From Casimicrobium huifangae (GTDB taxonomy: Bacteria > Pseudomonadota > Gammaproteobacteria > Burkholderiales > Casimicrobiaceae): a stretch of 64,000 nucleotides of DNA. Position numbers and translations under genes: made by a program. The notes beneath the pieces are model-generated. The model saw nothing but the letters and a program-made list of their open reading frames with translations, had not been told where the DNA came from and ran no database searches. This document shows positions 7,697 through 17,649 of this stretch, in pieces. Position 1 is the first letter of the stretch. Each line of letters starts with the position of its first letter. The DNA lies in the NCBI RefSeq assembly GCF_009746125.1, contig NZ_CP041352.1:647847-711846 (forward strand), written 5' to 3'.

Positions 7697-9376
7697 TCAG
7701 TTGAGTGAAATCCGCTGTGTTACCGTGCCCGCGCGATCATGCCGCGCCTCCACCGTTACCGCCGCACCCGCCGGTGCGCGAACAATCCAGGAGAATCGCA
7801 GCCGGTCCTCAGTCGCATTGGCCCCGGGCCAGAATGACACCAGTGTGTGGTGGTTGTTGCGTCCTTCCAGTTGTCCGGACTCGATGCGAGCCTTGCCTTC
7901 GACCAGCGCTGCGCCGTCAGGCAACGTTATCTCCGCGACCACGCCACGCACGTACTTCTTCTTGCGGGTGAGCTTGCTGACATCGGTCGGCAGATAACCG
8001 GTGTTGTGCACACCAAAGTCGATGCGCCAGAGATCCCCGCCAAGTGAGGTCACCCTGGTGGAGTGGTGCTCCAGTTTGGGCGACATCAGCGCCTGGAAAA
8101 CAATCCAGTCCGGGAATTTCTGAACTTCCTTTTCCATCAGATGCGGCGGCGGATTGCTGAAGGTGTGGAAGCGATTCCAGCCGCCAAGCTCAACCTTGCC
8201 GAGCTCCGGATGATCGTAGGGGTACCAGTCGACGTAGCCCTTGCCCTTGTGTGTCTCGTCGGTCCATTTCAGGAGCTTGAGATCGTCGTCGACCGGGTGA
8301 TCGCGGAACCAGTCGATGAACTTGTAATCCTTGATGCCCGCCTCGCGCATCGGGCACCAGATCTCAACCACCCAGGCGTAGGAGCCGAGCTCGGTGTAGA
8401 GCCAATCCTGGGTGCCGGTGATGACCTCTTTGGGGTGGTACTTGAATTCATGAAAGACACTGATCGCCGGGTAGCCGGTCAACTCCTCGCCCTTCTTTCC
8501 CTGTGTCTGGAACACCCACAGGTCCTCGGGGGCCATCTCGTCGTCCGCTTTGGTTCCGAAGGGGCGCAGCAACACACCGCTCCATGTGTGGAAGAAAACG
8601 CCGCCGCAAATGTTGCGGTGCTTGTTGACGAACTCGACGCAAGCCCGCACTTCCGGCTCACTGGTCGGAAAATCTCCCGCGCCGAGCTGCTCGCTCTCCG
8701 GCCGCCATTCCTCGGGGAAATTGCGGTTGAGGTCGAGCCCGGTCTTGACGCGAGCGACTGGCAGATTGAATCCGTCGTAGGCCTTGATCCGGCCCTCGCT
8801 GACAATGCGGTAGTACTCGCCGCCGGTTTCAACCGGATCGCGCCGCACCATCAGGCGCGGCTCGCTGGCGTGCTTCTTCCACGGCCCATTGTCGTCGCGG
8901 AAGCGCATCATGAGAATGCGGCCATCGCCGTCGATGTCTTCTGGCTCCAGCCCTTCGATGGCGTCCTCGGCGTAGGGGTAAGGCCGGGTGGATGAACGGA
9001 TGTACTTTGGCTTGTCGGCCATTGCCCACTCGGCGCCGTCCGGGTTGACGCGGGGGATGACGTAGAGCGTACGACTGTCAAGCAGGCGCGTGAGGTCGGC
9101 ACGCTTGCCATAGCCGCTCAGCACGGTGTCGATCAGTTTCAGTGCGGCGACCGAGCCGGACAACTCCGTCGCGTGAATGTTGGCGTCGACATAAAACGCC
9201 GGCTTGCTAAGCGGTTCGCCAGTCGCATAGTTGGTCAGCGTCACGCACCAGATTGAACGCCCTTCGTGACTGCTGCCGATTGATGCCATGCGGGCGAGGC
9301 CAGGATGTGCATCGACAGCACTCCGCAGCAAGGTGGTCAGTTCTTCAAATTTGACGAAGCGATCGTAGGGAAACAT
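7697..9376 (-). CDS. M14-family zinc carboxypeptidase, 559 aa
   Basis: The zinc ligands are visible: H68-A-T-E71 in VDANIHATELSGS and a third His in GVFFHTWSGVLLRP, with the substrate-binding block LDLNRNFPEEW and a downstream catalytic Glu candidate in VVEIWCP. The catalytic domain spans about 10-370; a C-terminal beta-rich segment (about 420-555) looks like a transthyretin-like accessory domain. ATG 9376 is chosen because homology begins there (MFPYDRFVKFEEL); an upstream in-frame start at 9463 would add residues of no recognisable character. No signal peptide is seen with this start, so it is likely cytoplasmic. It cleaves C-terminal residues from peptides; the substrate is unknown. Confidence 0.85.
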   Translation of the reverse strand: MFPYDRFVKFEELTTLLRSAVDAHPGLARMASIGSSHEGRSIWCVTLTNYATGEPLSKPAFYVDANIHATELSGSVAALKLIDTVLSGYGKRADLTRLLDSRTLYVIPRVNPDGAEWAMADKPKYIRSSTRPYPYAEDAIEGLEPEDIDGDGRILMMRFRDDNGPWKKHASEPRLMVRRDPVETGGEYYRIVSEGRIKAYDGFNLPVARVKTGLDLNRNFPEEWRPESEQLGAGDFPTSEPEVRACVEFVNKHRNICGGVFFHTWSGVLLRPFGTKADDEMAPEDLWVFQTQGKKGEELTGYPAISVFHEFKYHPKEVITGTQDWLYTELGSYAWVVEIWCPMREAGIKDYKFIDWFRDHPVDDDLKLLKWTDETHKGKGYVDWYPYDHPELGKVELGGWNRFHTFSNPPPHLMEKEVQKFPDWIVFQALMSPKLEHHSTRVTSLGGDLWRIDFGVHNTGYLPTDVSKLTRKKKYVRGVVAEITLPDGAALVEGKARIESGQLEGRNNHHTLVSFWPGANATEDRLRFSWIVRAPAGAAVTVEARHDRAGTVTQRISLN

Positions 9377-9486
9377 GGAGCCAGCCGGTAGCGCAAAAGA
9401 GCATTCTGCCAAACGCGCAACACTGTGCCGCTCGCTCTGCGCACAATTGCGTACCGGCGCCAATCAGCACCAGCAACTTCTCAATC

Positions 9487-9590
9487 AACCCTTTATCAAA
9501 CAAGGACTTGCGGCGAAAAATCCAGGAAGTCGACTTTTGTCATTTCCTGGTATCAAGCCCAGATCAAATAACAGCCTTCATAAAAAGCTG
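9487..9590. repeat. Dispersed intergenic repeat, copy A
   Basis: About 105 bp between two minus-strand genes. It starts AACCCTTTATCAAACAAGG, has the core GGAAGTCGACTTTTG near the middle, then ATCAAGCCC, and ends AAAAAGCTG. The same order of blocks is found at 19840, 31063 and 43744. No reading frame is conserved. Confidence 0.65.
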
Positions 9591-9620
9591 TAGGCGTCGG
9601 CCGCGCTGACCGGGATGCCA

Positions 9621-11618
9621 TCACAATGACGAAATGAACTCGGCAATGGAGGCGAACACCGTCTCCCCCGACGCGTGCAAGACACTGGTGTCAGTCTGCT
9701 GCCGTGCAGCCATGAATTCGTGAGGTGAGCGCGCGACCTCAATGGCACGCTCGACGAACTGCGCCGGCGTGTCAACCGCCAGCGAGTCCAGGCCAGCCAG
9801 ACGCAGCAGGCCGGTGCTTTGACGGCCGCGCAAGAACAGGCCGCTGCGGGTGACCACCGGTAGCGACTGCGAAAGCGCGTCAACCGTGGTGCTGCCGCCC
9901 CCGAATGGCCATGTATCCAGCGAAACCTGCATGTGGCGATGCAGGGCCAGAAAGTCTGCCCACGACAACCAGGGGAGGGTCAGCACCCGTTCGGCCATCG
10001 CAAGGCCGGCATCGGCGCAGCGGGCGGCCAGCATGTCGTCAAACGCCGCTGACGATACGCCGGCACTGCCATGCGGAAAGCGCACGATACGGGTGTTGCT
10101 GTCGCGCTGCAGCAGGGTGATGACCGCATCAACAAACGTGGGCGACCACTTCTGCAACTGCTGGCTGATCAGGCAGTAGCGCGGGCCTTCGGTGAGTCCG
10201 AAATCCGCCAAAGATCGGGGATTGACATCGGGCGGCGGTGCGATCCGGGTGCCCATGCCGGCCAGACGAACAACACGCTCCCTGTAGTGCGAGGTGGGAG
10301 ACGAAACCTCAGCGGCGTCCGGGCTCAGGAAGTAGTCCATGCTCGGCAGCCCGGTGGTCAGCGGGTTGCCATAGCCGGCGCACTGAACCGGCGCGCAGCG
10401 AAGTGCTGCCGTCAGCAGCAGCAGGGGTGAGCCCTGCGGTTCCGGGAAGACCAGGGCATCAACTTCGTCGCGCAGGATGGTGTCGCGGACGGTCTGCCAG
10501 CGGTGAATTTCATCGACACCCAGATGTTGCAGTGGTGCCCGGTTGGCGAGCTTCGCGGTAACCTCGTCGCGCGGTCCGATGGCGTAGAGGCGCAAGTCAA
10601 AGCCGGCCGCCAGGAGTTCGTCGATCCAGGCGTTGAAGAAGCGCCCGGCGCTGCTCTCGTTGAGACGGTTGGAGACTATCCCGATGCGCTGGATACCACG
10701 GGCGCGGCCAGCAACCAGCGGCAGGCGCAACGGGGCCGCGACGGCTTCCACGAAATCGCCCCACGCGCTTTGTGCTTCGGTAATGTCGGCATCGTGATAC
10801 GCGAGCAGAAAGGGGGTGGTGGTCAGGCAAAGCGCACGCTCATCGCCTCGCAACGGCGAATTCCGCGCCGCCACTGTCAGCGCACGAACGGCAGCGATCC
10901 ACGCGCTCCGCCACGCCAGCGCCGAGGCATCGTCGCGGTAGAACGCCGGCAACATATTCAACTGGCGGACCGTCTCGGGCGCCAGCACGGGATCGCGGGC
11001 GAGGTGATGCAACTGTTCGAGCGCGCTGTCCGTTTGTTCCGGGAACTCACGAAGGAAAAACTCGCCAGCGGCAGCGGCCAGCGCTGCATCGTCCGGGCGC
11101 GCTGCCAGCAGGCGACGGAATGCAGTTTCGGCATCACCGCGTCGGCCCGCCATCGCGAGCAGCTCGGCATGTGCGCGGCCAACCGCCGTGTCCTGCTCGG
11201 TCAGCGCGGCGTAGGCCGCATGGAGGCGCAACGCTCGTTCGGGGTCGCTGCAACCAAGTGCGGACCGCAGGTAGATGATCCACCAGCTCGGCCGCGCCGC
11301 CGGAGAGGTAACGAGTGGCTCCAGGCGATCAATCGCCACCCGGTAGTGGCCAAGGTCGAAGGCTACCCGCGCGCACAAAATGCGCGTCGCGACGTCGGTT
11401 GCATCGGCAAGCCAGTGGTCGATGACACGTTGCGCCTCGTCCAGCTGGCGCATTTCGGCCAGGGCGATGGCAGCGCTGCGGGCGGCGGCGGGAGTGCGTT
11501 GCCCGTCGGCGGCACCGGTCCAGCAGGCAACCAGCTCAGGCAACTTTCGGGCGCGCAGCAGCGCGGCGAGGTGGACGTGCAGTTCGACGCCGCCAGGCGC
11601 TGAGGCGCCCGCGCTCAT
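9621..11618 (-). CDS. TPR protein with O-GlcNAc-transferase (SPINDLY/GT41)-like domain, 665 aa
   Basis: Residues 1-230 are helical TPR-like repeats. From about 300 the GT-B catalytic region appears: IQRIGIVSNRLNESSAGRFFNAWIDELL, ALVFPEPQGS, PVQCAGYGNPLTTGLPSMDYFLSPD and a C-terminal nucleotide-sugar block VSLDTWPFGGGSTTVDALSQSLPVVT, the counterpart of the GT41 motif LDxxPYxGGTTTxxALWxGVP. GT41 enzymes move GlcNAc or related sugars onto protein Ser/Thr or Asn. The first four bases overlap the end of the GT32 gene, so the two are translationally coupled. It is more diverged than its neighbour at 12306. Confidence 0.82.
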   Translation of the reverse strand: MSAGASAPGGVELHVHLAALLRARKLPELVACWTGAADGQRTPAAARSAAIALAEMRQLDEAQRVIDHWLADATDVATRILCARVAFDLGHYRVAIDRLEPLVTSPAARPSWWIIYLRSALGCSDPERALRLHAAYAALTEQDTAVGRAHAELLAMAGRRGDAETAFRRLLAARPDDAALAAAAGEFFLREFPEQTDSALEQLHHLARDPVLAPETVRQLNMLPAFYRDDASALAWRSAWIAAVRALTVAARNSPLRGDERALCLTTTPFLLAYHDADITEAQSAWGDFVEAVAAPLRLPLVAGRARGIQRIGIVSNRLNESSAGRFFNAWIDELLAAGFDLRLYAIGPRDEVTAKLANRAPLQHLGVDEIHRWQTVRDTILRDEVDALVFPEPQGSPLLLLTAALRCAPVQCAGYGNPLTTGLPSMDYFLSPDAAEVSSPTSHYRERVVRLAGMGTRIAPPPDVNPRSLADFGLTEGPRYCLISQQLQKWSPTFVDAVITLLQRDSNTRIVRFPHGSAGVSSAAFDDMLAARCADAGLAMAERVLTLPWLSWADFLALHRHMQVSLDTWPFGGGSTTVDALSQSLPVVTRSGLFLRGRQSTGLLRLAGLDSLAVDTPAQFVERAIEVARSPHEFMAARQQTDTSVLHASGETVFASIAEFISSL

Positions 11619-12337
11619 TGGGCGTTGGCCTCATACACGCCGGAACGGGTGCTCCCCCAGTACTGCCGCGCGTAGCACCGGTCAACGACACCAGAGTAGT
11701 GAACGCCCGAGTAGTGCTCGGGGTAGAACCAGAAGCTGGGATAAATGCGGATATAGCTATGCCCGCCGCGACCAATGACGCGAGTGAACGCGAGCGGTCC
11801 GGTCAGTTTCCACACCTCGATCGCCGGGCACTCGCGCAATCCCTCAGTGGCGAGAATGGTGTCGGTCATTGCTGCCATCAGCGGCGTGCCGGGCAGACAG
11901 CCTATGACACCATTGGCAATCATGCCCGGGCGTACATACTCGTTTTCGTGCGCTGCAAAGGCACGATTGCTGAGCAGATCGTCGCTCAGGGCGGCGACGC
12001 ACTCGGCGTCGGCATCAATGTAGACGCCGCCAAACCGGTGCAGCAATTCATAGCGCAGGATGTCTGCCTTGCCAGCCAGATGAGGCATGGCGTCGAATGC
12101 TGCCTGCGCCCGCAGTGGCGGCAGGTTGGCCTCGGTCCAGAGCCGGTACTCCCAGTCCGGATGCTTTTGCTGCCACGAACTCATCCAGCGCGCGGGCCGC
12201 CGTGCCTGATCGCCCAGCCAGATCTGGTGGATGACCTTCGGGATGCGGACCGTCGCGGGAATGTCGTTAGCGTTCACGATGTCGGGACTTGCAAGGGACG
12301 CAGATTCAGGGGTTTGGCGCCGTGCGGGCGCGAGCAT
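11615..12337 (-). CDS. GT32-family glycosyltransferase (DXD sugar-binding), 240 aa
   Basis: IPKVIHQIWLGD near residue 32 is the typical GT32/OCH1-like opening, and the region GKADILRYELLHRFGGVYIDADAE contains the DXD metal-nucleotide site (DAD). These enzymes add hexoses to polysaccharide or glycoprotein acceptors. There is no signal or membrane segment, so it acts in the cytoplasm. The gene overlaps both GT41-like genes (32 bp upstream, 4 bp downstream), which places all three in one operon and suggests they act on the same acceptor. Confidence 0.85.
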   Translation of the reverse strand: MLAPARRQTPESASLASPDIVNANDIPATVRIPKVIHQIWLGDQARRPARWMSSWQQKHPDWEYRLWTEANLPPLRAQAAFDAMPHLAGKADILRYELLHRFGGVYIDADAECVAALSDDLLSNRAFAAHENEYVRPGMIANGVIGCLPGTPLMAAMTDTILATEGLRECPAIEVWKLTGPLAFTRVIGRGGHSYIRIYPSFWFYPEHYSGVHYSGVVDRCYARQYWGSTRSGVYEANAQ

Positions 12338-14306
12338 GGGTTGCCATCAGAAGGTCTTCCCACGCCCGGGTAAAGCCCGCCGTATCGAACAGGGGCAGCG
12401 TGGCAGGGTTGGCGAGCCGATCCCGATAACTGCGCAGCAGTGCTCGGTCATCCAGCAAGTTTGCGAGCTTCGAAGCATAGGCCTCAGGCGAGTCGGTAAT
12501 CAACTCATCAAGGCCGACGGCAGACAGCAGACTGGCACCGACACGTCCTGCGTAGTTGCTGCCCAGGCAAGTCAACATCGGCACGCCGGTCCAAAGTGCG
12601 TCGGCACCGGTCGTGTGTGAACCATAGGGATATTGGTCGAGCGCCAGATCTGCGGCACCCAGACGTTGCAAATGATTTTCCGGTGAGACCCGTGGCGCCC
12701 ACACCACACGGTCGCTGACGCCCGACGCGGCGATCTGCGCATCAAGCACGGCGCGGGCGTCGTCACCGGGATCAAGCAGCCAGAGCACACTGGCCGGATG
12801 GCTCTGCAGCGCTCGCAGCCAGATGTGGAACCATTGCGCCGTCCACTTCGATGCCTGGTTGAAGTTGCACAGCACGACAGCGTCGTCGGGTAACCCTAGC
12901 GAACTGCGCGAAGTTGCCGTCGGGCGTTCGCGGCGGTCGTCATTGACCTGATAGCAGACCGGCAGTCGCAAAAGCGGCTCCGCGTAATCTGCTTCGCTGC
13001 CTGGTGGGCTGACGATCGGATCAGTGACCAGATAGTCAATGCCGGGATGGGCAAGCGTGCCCGGATAGCCAATGTAGTGCAGGGTGACCGGCGCCGGGCC
13101 GTGGTTGAGAATGCCGAGCCGTGATCCGTACGTGATGCCTTTCAGCTCGACCAGTACATCGATCTGCTGTTGGCGAATCAGGGCAGCAGCTTCCGCATCA
13201 GAAAGTGTGTTGATGTCATGCCAATGCGCGAATGCTGCACGCAGTCGATTGCGATACGGCGAATCCGCCAACGGCCCATAGCTGAACGCGAAGGTTTCGA
13301 ACCGGCTGCGATCATGTTGCTCGAACAACCCTGCCATCAGGATTGCCGTGGCGTGGTCATGAAAATCTGATGACAGGTAGCCAATGCGCAACGGGCCGCC
13401 ATGATGCGGGGCATCGGGGCGCGCTACCGAGGTGGCGCCCGCAAGCTGCTGAAACCGGTGTGTATAGTCGCGCAGCAGCGACGGTGCCATCTCGCAGCTC
13501 AACAGCATGAACGGGCTCAACGCCGGATGTACGGCGCCTGTGGCGATTTGTCGCAGCATGTCATGTTGCGTGACTTCGGCCTCAGGCCAGCGGCAGGTTA
13601 GCCGCAGCAGCAGCCAGCGCAGACCCAGTGCGCCGAGATGATCGGGGGCGCGCCCGAGAATTTTCCCGAGCCGGGTTTCAGCCGCACCGAACTCGCGCAC
13701 GCGCAACTCCACGCCGGCCAACGCAAGCGCGGTATCGTCATCATCCAGGCCGAGATCGAGTGCGGCTCGCAGCGGTCGGACTGCCTGCGCCGCGCTGGGC
13801 GTCTCCAGCAATGCCAGCCCCAATTCGGCAAGCACCACCGGGTCTGCAGGCTGCAACGCTGCCAACCGGTTGAGCCGCGCCGCACGTTGACCGTGTTTGC
13901 CAAGGGCGCGCAACGCCTGGCATTCCTCCCAGATCAACCCGCCGAGTTCACCGCAATGTTCGAGCCCCGCACGGGCAGCTGCCAGCGAGTCGTCCAGTTT
14001 GCCAATTTCGCGCAGGGTGGTTGCCAGTTCGGCATACAGCGGCGCCGCGTCAGCACGCAGGCCCAGTCGGCGGGCACCCATGATGGCTCGTTGCACCAGC
14101 GCAACGGCGTGAACGCGGTCGCCGCCGTCGCGTGCGTGCTGGGCAAGCCGCAGCAATGCGCCCGGATGATCAGGAACAAAGGTTACCAGCGCCCGGTAGT
14201 GAGCAAGCGCCTCATCGACAGCACCACGCGACTCCGCAGTGACCGCCGCTCTCAGGTGCTGCTCTGCTCCCAACCGCGGGATCGGCGTTTCCTGCCCTGC
14301 TGCCAC
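12306..14306 (-). CDS. TPR plus SPINDLY/O-GlcNAc-transferase (GT41), 666 aa
   Basis: N-terminal TPR repeats (about 20-280) carry a GT41 domain: LRIGYLSSDFHDHATAILMAGLFEQHD, DVLVELKGITYGSR, PVTLHYIGYPGTLAHPGIDYLVTDPIVSP, LCNFNQASKWTAQWFHIWLRAL and LALDQYPYGSHTTGADALWTGVPMLTCLG. This is the better conserved of the two GT41 proteins here. A GTG at 14306, 1 nt after the pgk stop codon, is my preferred start. The longer frame to ATG 14360 begins with a basic run lying inside pgk and looks like an artefact. The gene follows pgk directly and probably belongs to the same transcript. Confidence 0.86.
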   Translation of the reverse strand: MAAGQETPIPRLGAEQHLRAAVTAESRGAVDEALAHYRALVTFVPDHPGALLRLAQHARDGGDRVHAVALVQRAIMGARRLGLRADAAPLYAELATTLREIGKLDDSLAAARAGLEHCGELGGLIWEECQALRALGKHGQRAARLNRLAALQPADPVVLAELGLALLETPSAAQAVRPLRAALDLGLDDDDTALALAGVELRVREFGAAETRLGKILGRAPDHLGALGLRWLLLRLTCRWPEAEVTQHDMLRQIATGAVHPALSPFMLLSCEMAPSLLRDYTHRFQQLAGATSVARPDAPHHGGPLRIGYLSSDFHDHATAILMAGLFEQHDRSRFETFAFSYGPLADSPYRNRLRAAFAHWHDINTLSDAEAAALIRQQQIDVLVELKGITYGSRLGILNHGPAPVTLHYIGYPGTLAHPGIDYLVTDPIVSPPGSEADYAEPLLRLPVCYQVNDDRRERPTATSRSSLGLPDDAVVLCNFNQASKWTAQWFHIWLRALQSHPASVLWLLDPGDDARAVLDAQIAASGVSDRVVWAPRVSPENHLQRLGAADLALDQYPYGSHTTGADALWTGVPMLTCLGSNYAGRVGASLLSAVGLDELITDSPEAYASKLANLLDDRALLRSYRDRLANPATLPLFDTAGFTRAWEDLLMATHARARTAPNP

Positions 14307-14307
14307 G

Positions 14308-15489
14308 CTATGCGGCGCGCGCTTCCAGCGCCGCCACCGCCGGCAGCGTCTTGCCTTCAAGGAACTCGAGGAAGGCGCCGCCAGCCGTCGAGATGTAGCT
14401 CACCTTGTCGGCAATGCCGAACTTGTTGATGGCAGCGATGGTGTCGCCCCCGCCTGCGATCGAGAATGCCGGTGAGGCTGCAATCGCCGCTGCGATGGCC
14501 CTGGTGCCACCGGCGAATTGATCGAACTCGAACACACCGACTGGGCCGTTCCAGACGATGGTGCCCGCCTTTGCCAGCAGCTCAGCGAGAGCCGCGCCGC
14601 TGCGCGGGCCAATGTCGAGAATCATGTCGTCATCGGTCACGTCGGCGATGGCCTTGGTTGTCGTCACCGCAGTCGCCGCGAATTCTTTCGCGCACACCAC
14701 ATCGGCGGGCAGCGGCACACTGGCGCCGCGGGCGGCCATCTTGTCGATGATTTTCTTTGCCTCGGCGACGAGATCGGCTTCAGCCAGTGATTTGCCGATC
14801 TTTGCGCCGGTGGCAGCAAGGAAGGTGTTGGCGATACCGCCGCCCACGATCAACTGATCCACCTTGTCGGCAAGCGAGTCGAGGATCGTCAGCTTGGTCG
14901 AGACCTTCGAGCCCGCCACAATCGCCACCAGCGGGCGCTTCGGGTTGCCAAGCGCGTTGCCCAGCGCCTCAAGCTCACCGGCCATCAGCGGACCGGCGCA
15001 GGCGACCGGGGCAAAGCGGGCGATGCCCTCGGTGGTCGCTTCGGCACGATGCGCGGTGCCGAAGGCGTCGTTGGCGTACACGTCGCACAACGCTGCCATC
15101 TTTTTGGCCAGTGCCTCATCGTTCTTCTTTTCGCCCTTGTTGCAGCGGCAGTTTTCGAGCAGCACAACTTCGCCCGGCGCTACCGCGAAGCCTCCATCGA
15201 CCCAATTGGCGACGAGGCGAACCGGTTGCCCGAGCAGCTCAGACAACCGAGCCGCAATTGGCGCCAATGAATCTTCCGGCTTCAACTCGCCCTCGGTCGG
15301 ACGGCCGAGATGTGAGGTCACCATCACCGCCGCACCAGCCTTCAGCGCGAACTGGATGCCGGGGACCGAGGCGCGGATGCGGGTGTCGTCAGTGATCTTG
15401 CCGGCATCATCCTGCGGCACATTGAGATCGGCACGGATGAAGACGCGTTTTTTGTTGAGATCGAGGTCGGTGAGGCGGAGAAATTTCAT
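14308..15489 (-). CDS. pgk: Phosphoglycerate kinase, 393 aa
   Basis: The full-length enzyme is recognisable throughout: [15 protein letters not shown] at the N-terminus, the substrate block [19 protein letters not shown] in the middle, and the ATP-site region [17 protein letters not shown] plus [11 protein letters not shown] near the C-terminus. It interconverts 1,3-bisphosphoglycerate and 3-phosphoglycerate with ATP formation in the cytoplasm. Its ATG overlaps the stop of the preceding GNAT gene (ATGA). With gapA and tkt upstream on the same strand it forms the central carbon cluster usual for betaproteobacteria. Confidence 0.97.
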   Translation of the reverse strand: MKFLRLTDLDLNKKRVFIRADLNVPQDDAGKITDDTRIRASVPGIQFALKAGAAVMVTSHLGRPTEGELKPEDSLAPIAARLSELLGQPVRLVANWVDGGFAVAPGEVVLLENCRCNKGEKKNDEALAKKMAALCDVYANDAFGTAHRAEATTEGIARFAPVACAGPLMAGELEALGNALGNPKRPLVAIVAGSKVSTKLTILDSLADKVDQLIVGGGIANTFLAATGAKIGKSLAEADLVAEAKKIIDKMAARGASVPLPADVVCAKEFAATAVTTTKAIADVTDDDMILDIGPRSGAALAELLAKAGTIVWNGPVGVFEFDQFAGGTRAIAAAIAASPAFSIAGGGDTIAAINKFGIADKVSYISTAGGAFLEFLEGKTLPAVAALEARAA

Positions 15490-16007
15490 GCTGTCTGTTC
15501 GCTGTAGAGCAAACCCATGTCAATGATGTCGGAGGTCATGCCGTCGAGCTTCCACGCCGCGCGGCGGCGTCCTTCCTCGACGAAGCCGCAACGCAGGTAG
15601 AGACGATGCGCGCGCTCGTTGTGGCTGTAGACGTTGAGCTGGATGCGCTCGAACTTGTCGCGGCCGGCGGCGAGCGTTGCGCGCAGCAGACGCTCGCCGA
15701 TGCCGTAACCGCGCGCGTCCGGCGCCAGCAGCACGCCTAGCGTGCCGGTGTGCGCCTGCGCGGCGATACGCGGTGGCGCTGCCGGCACGATGTCGCACAG
15801 GCCCACCACGCGGTCACCGAGCACGGCTACGCAATGCGGATAACCCGCCGCGATATTGGCCGCGTGATACGACGTCGCCTCAGGCGCGGGGATCGCCTCC
15901 ACGATCGCCAGATAGCGGCGCTCAAGGAAGACCGGATTGAGGCAAGCCACCAGCGAGGGCAAATCGCTCAGCTGCGTGGTGCGAACGATGACCATCGATG
16001 GATTCAT
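15486..16007 (-). CDS. GNAT-family N-acetyltransferase, 173 aa
   Basis: A single acetyltransferase domain with the acetyl-CoA loop [25 protein letters not shown] (R/QxxGxG/A pattern) near residues 95-120 and the family block [26 protein letters not shown] near 125-150, as in RimI/RimJ-like enzymes. The substrate cannot be told from sequence. It sits between bioY and pgk, with a 4-bp overlap into pgk. Confidence 0.85.
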   Translation of the reverse strand: MNPSMVIVRTTQLSDLPSLVACLNPVFLERRYLAIVEAIPAPEATSYHAANIAAGYPHCVAVLGDRVVGLCDIVPAAPPRIAAQAHTGTLGVLLAPDARGYGIGERLLRATLAAGRDKFERIQLNVYSHNERAHRLYLRCGFVEEGRRRAAWKLDGMTSDIIDMGLLYSEQTA

Positions 16008-16035
16008 GCAATCGCGCTCACGCGGGGCACCGCCA

Positions 16036-16629
16036 CTATTTCAGTCTTCCGATCCACTTCCAAGCCAGCGGAAGCGTTGCGACACCAAGTAGCGTCTTGA
16101 CGATGGTCGCGGCCCAGAACGGCGCGACTCCGGTGGCGAATGCCTTGTCGAAACCGATCAGCTGCGCGAGCCAACTGACGCCGAACACGAAGATCAGCGC
16201 ATGGCCCAGACTCATCGCGACCAGCGTTCTGAGCGGCGAGCGGTCAAAGCCACGCTCCGCCAGCCAGCCGCAGAGCCACGCCCCGGCGACGAAGCCGAGC
16301 AGATAGCCACCGGTCGGACCCATCATGTAGGCGAGGCCGACGCCTTTCTCCGGCGTGCCCGCGAACACCGGCAGACCGAGCGCGCCTTCAAGCAGGTAGA
16401 GCGCGATGGTGGCGACGCCGAGGCGCGCGCCGTACGCCATGCCGATCACCAGCACGACGAATGTCTGCATCGTCATCGGTACCGGCCAGAACGGAATCTG
16501 CGTCTTCGCCGACACCGTCAGTGCGAGCGTACCGACCAGCGCGAGCAGCACGTTGCGTGCGGCCCGCGAGCTGCCCGATGGCGCTGGCCACAGCGTGCTG
16601 ACCAGCGTCGGCGCGAGAACTGCCGCCAA
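16036..16629 (-). CDS. bioY: BioY-type biotin transporter substrate-binding component, 197 aa
   Basis: A membrane protein of six predicted helices with the BioY blocks AKTQIPFWPVPMTMQTFVVLVIGM, YLLEGALGLPVFAG and GPTGGYLLGFVAGAWLCGWLAERG. BioY is the biotin-binding S component of ECF transporters and can act with or without the energising module; no EcfA/T genes are near. The TTG start at 16629 abuts the gapA stop codon, so coupling with gapA is likely. No better start with a ribosome site was found. Confidence 0.9.
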   Translation of the reverse strand: MAAVLAPTLVSTLWPAPSGSSRAARNVLLALVGTLALTVSAKTQIPFWPVPMTMQTFVVLVIGMAYGARLGVATIALYLLEGALGLPVFAGTPEKGVGLAYMMGPTGGYLLGFVAGAWLCGWLAERGFDRSPLRTLVAMSLGHALIFVFGVSWLAQLIGFDKAFATGVAPFWAATIVKTLLGVATLPLAWKWIGRLK

Positions 16630-17637
16630 TTACTTCGCCCCCATCAGCGCGACCGTGGTGTCGAGCATGCGGTTCGAGAAGCCCCATTCGTTGTCGTACC
16701 AGGAGCAGACTTTGACCAGGCGGCCCGAGACCTTGGTACAGGTGGCATCGAACACTGAGCTGTGCGGGTTGTGATTGAAGTCGCTGGAGACGAGCGGGCC
16801 GTCGCTGTAGGCGAGTACGTTCTTCATCGCGCCGCGGGCAGCAGCTTTCAGGATGTCATTGACTTCGGCGACTGTGGTGTCGCGCGCGGCAACGAATGAG
16901 AGGTCAACCAGCGACACATTGATAGTGGGCACGCGCACCGAGAAACCATCGAGCTTGCCATTGAGTTCCGGCAACACGAGACCCACGGCCGCGGCAGCGC
17001 CGGTCTTGGTCGGAATCATGTTGTGCGCGGCAGCTCGGGCGCGGCGCAGATCCTTGTGGAACACGTCAGTCAGCACCTGATCGTTGGTGTAGCTGTGGAT
17101 GGTATTCATCAAGCCATTGACCACACCGATCTGCTCGTGCAGCACCTTCACCAGCGGTGCGAGACAGTTGGTGGTGCAGCTCGCGTTGGAGATGACCGTG
17201 TCGCTGGCTTTGAGCACGTTCTGATTCACGCCGTAGACGACAGTGGCATCAACATCCTTTTCGCCCGGCGCAGAAATGATCACCTTTTTGGCGCCGCCGG
17301 CCAGGTGCGCACCCGCCTTGGCCTTGCTGGTGAAGAGGCCGGTGCATTCCAGCACCACATCCACACCGCGCTCGCCCCACGGAATCTCGGCTGGATTGCG
17401 AATGGCGAACACCTTGATGTGATCACCTTCAATCACCAGGTTGTCGCCGTCCACCGCCACGGTCTTGCCGAACGGGCCGTGCGCGGTGTCGTAGCGCGTC
17501 AGGTGCGCGTTGGTTTCGCTGTCGCCGAGGTCGTTGATGGCGACGATCTCGATATCGGTGCGACCCGACTCATAGAGCGCACGAAGAATGTTGCGACCGA
17601 TACGGCCGTAGCCGTTGATGCCTACCTTGATTGCCAT
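16630..17637 (-). CDS. gapA: Glyceraldehyde-3-phosphate dehydrogenase, type I, 335 aa
   Basis: N-terminal NAD-binding [18 protein letters not shown] and the catalytic [15 protein letters not shown] with Cys154 are intact; the C-terminal [15 protein letters not shown] is canonical. It oxidises glyceraldehyde 3-phosphate to 1,3-bisphosphoglycerate. An Asp near residue 36 at the end of strand 2 fits NAD preference, which is inference. It follows tkt with a 69-bp spacer holding a perfect palindrome, and precedes bioY without a gap. Confidence 0.97.
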   Translation of the reverse strand: MAIKVGINGYGRIGRNILRALYESGRTDIEIVAINDLGDSETNAHLTRYDTAHGPFGKTVAVDGDNLVIEGDHIKVFAIRNPAEIPWGERGVDVVLECTGLFTSKAKAGAHLAGGAKKVIISAPGEKDVDATVVYGVNQNVLKASDTVISNASCTTNCLAPLVKVLHEQIGVVNGLMNTIHSYTNDQVLTDVFHKDLRRARAAAHNMIPTKTGAAAAVGLVLPELNGKLDGFSVRVPTINVSLVDLSFVAARDTTVAEVNDILKAAARGAMKNVLAYSDGPLVSSDFNHNPHSSVFDATCTKVSGRLVKVCSWYDNEWGFSNRMLDTTVALMGAK

Positions 17638-17649
17638 TGCTTTATTCCA

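Noticed and set aside
8063-8995. 310-aa plus-strand frame opposite the carboxypeptidase
   Set aside because: Antisense of a gene with complete M14 motifs.
10503-11603. 366-aa plus-strand frame opposite a GT41-like gene
   Set aside because: Antisense of a well supported gene; Gln/Arg-rich with no domain.
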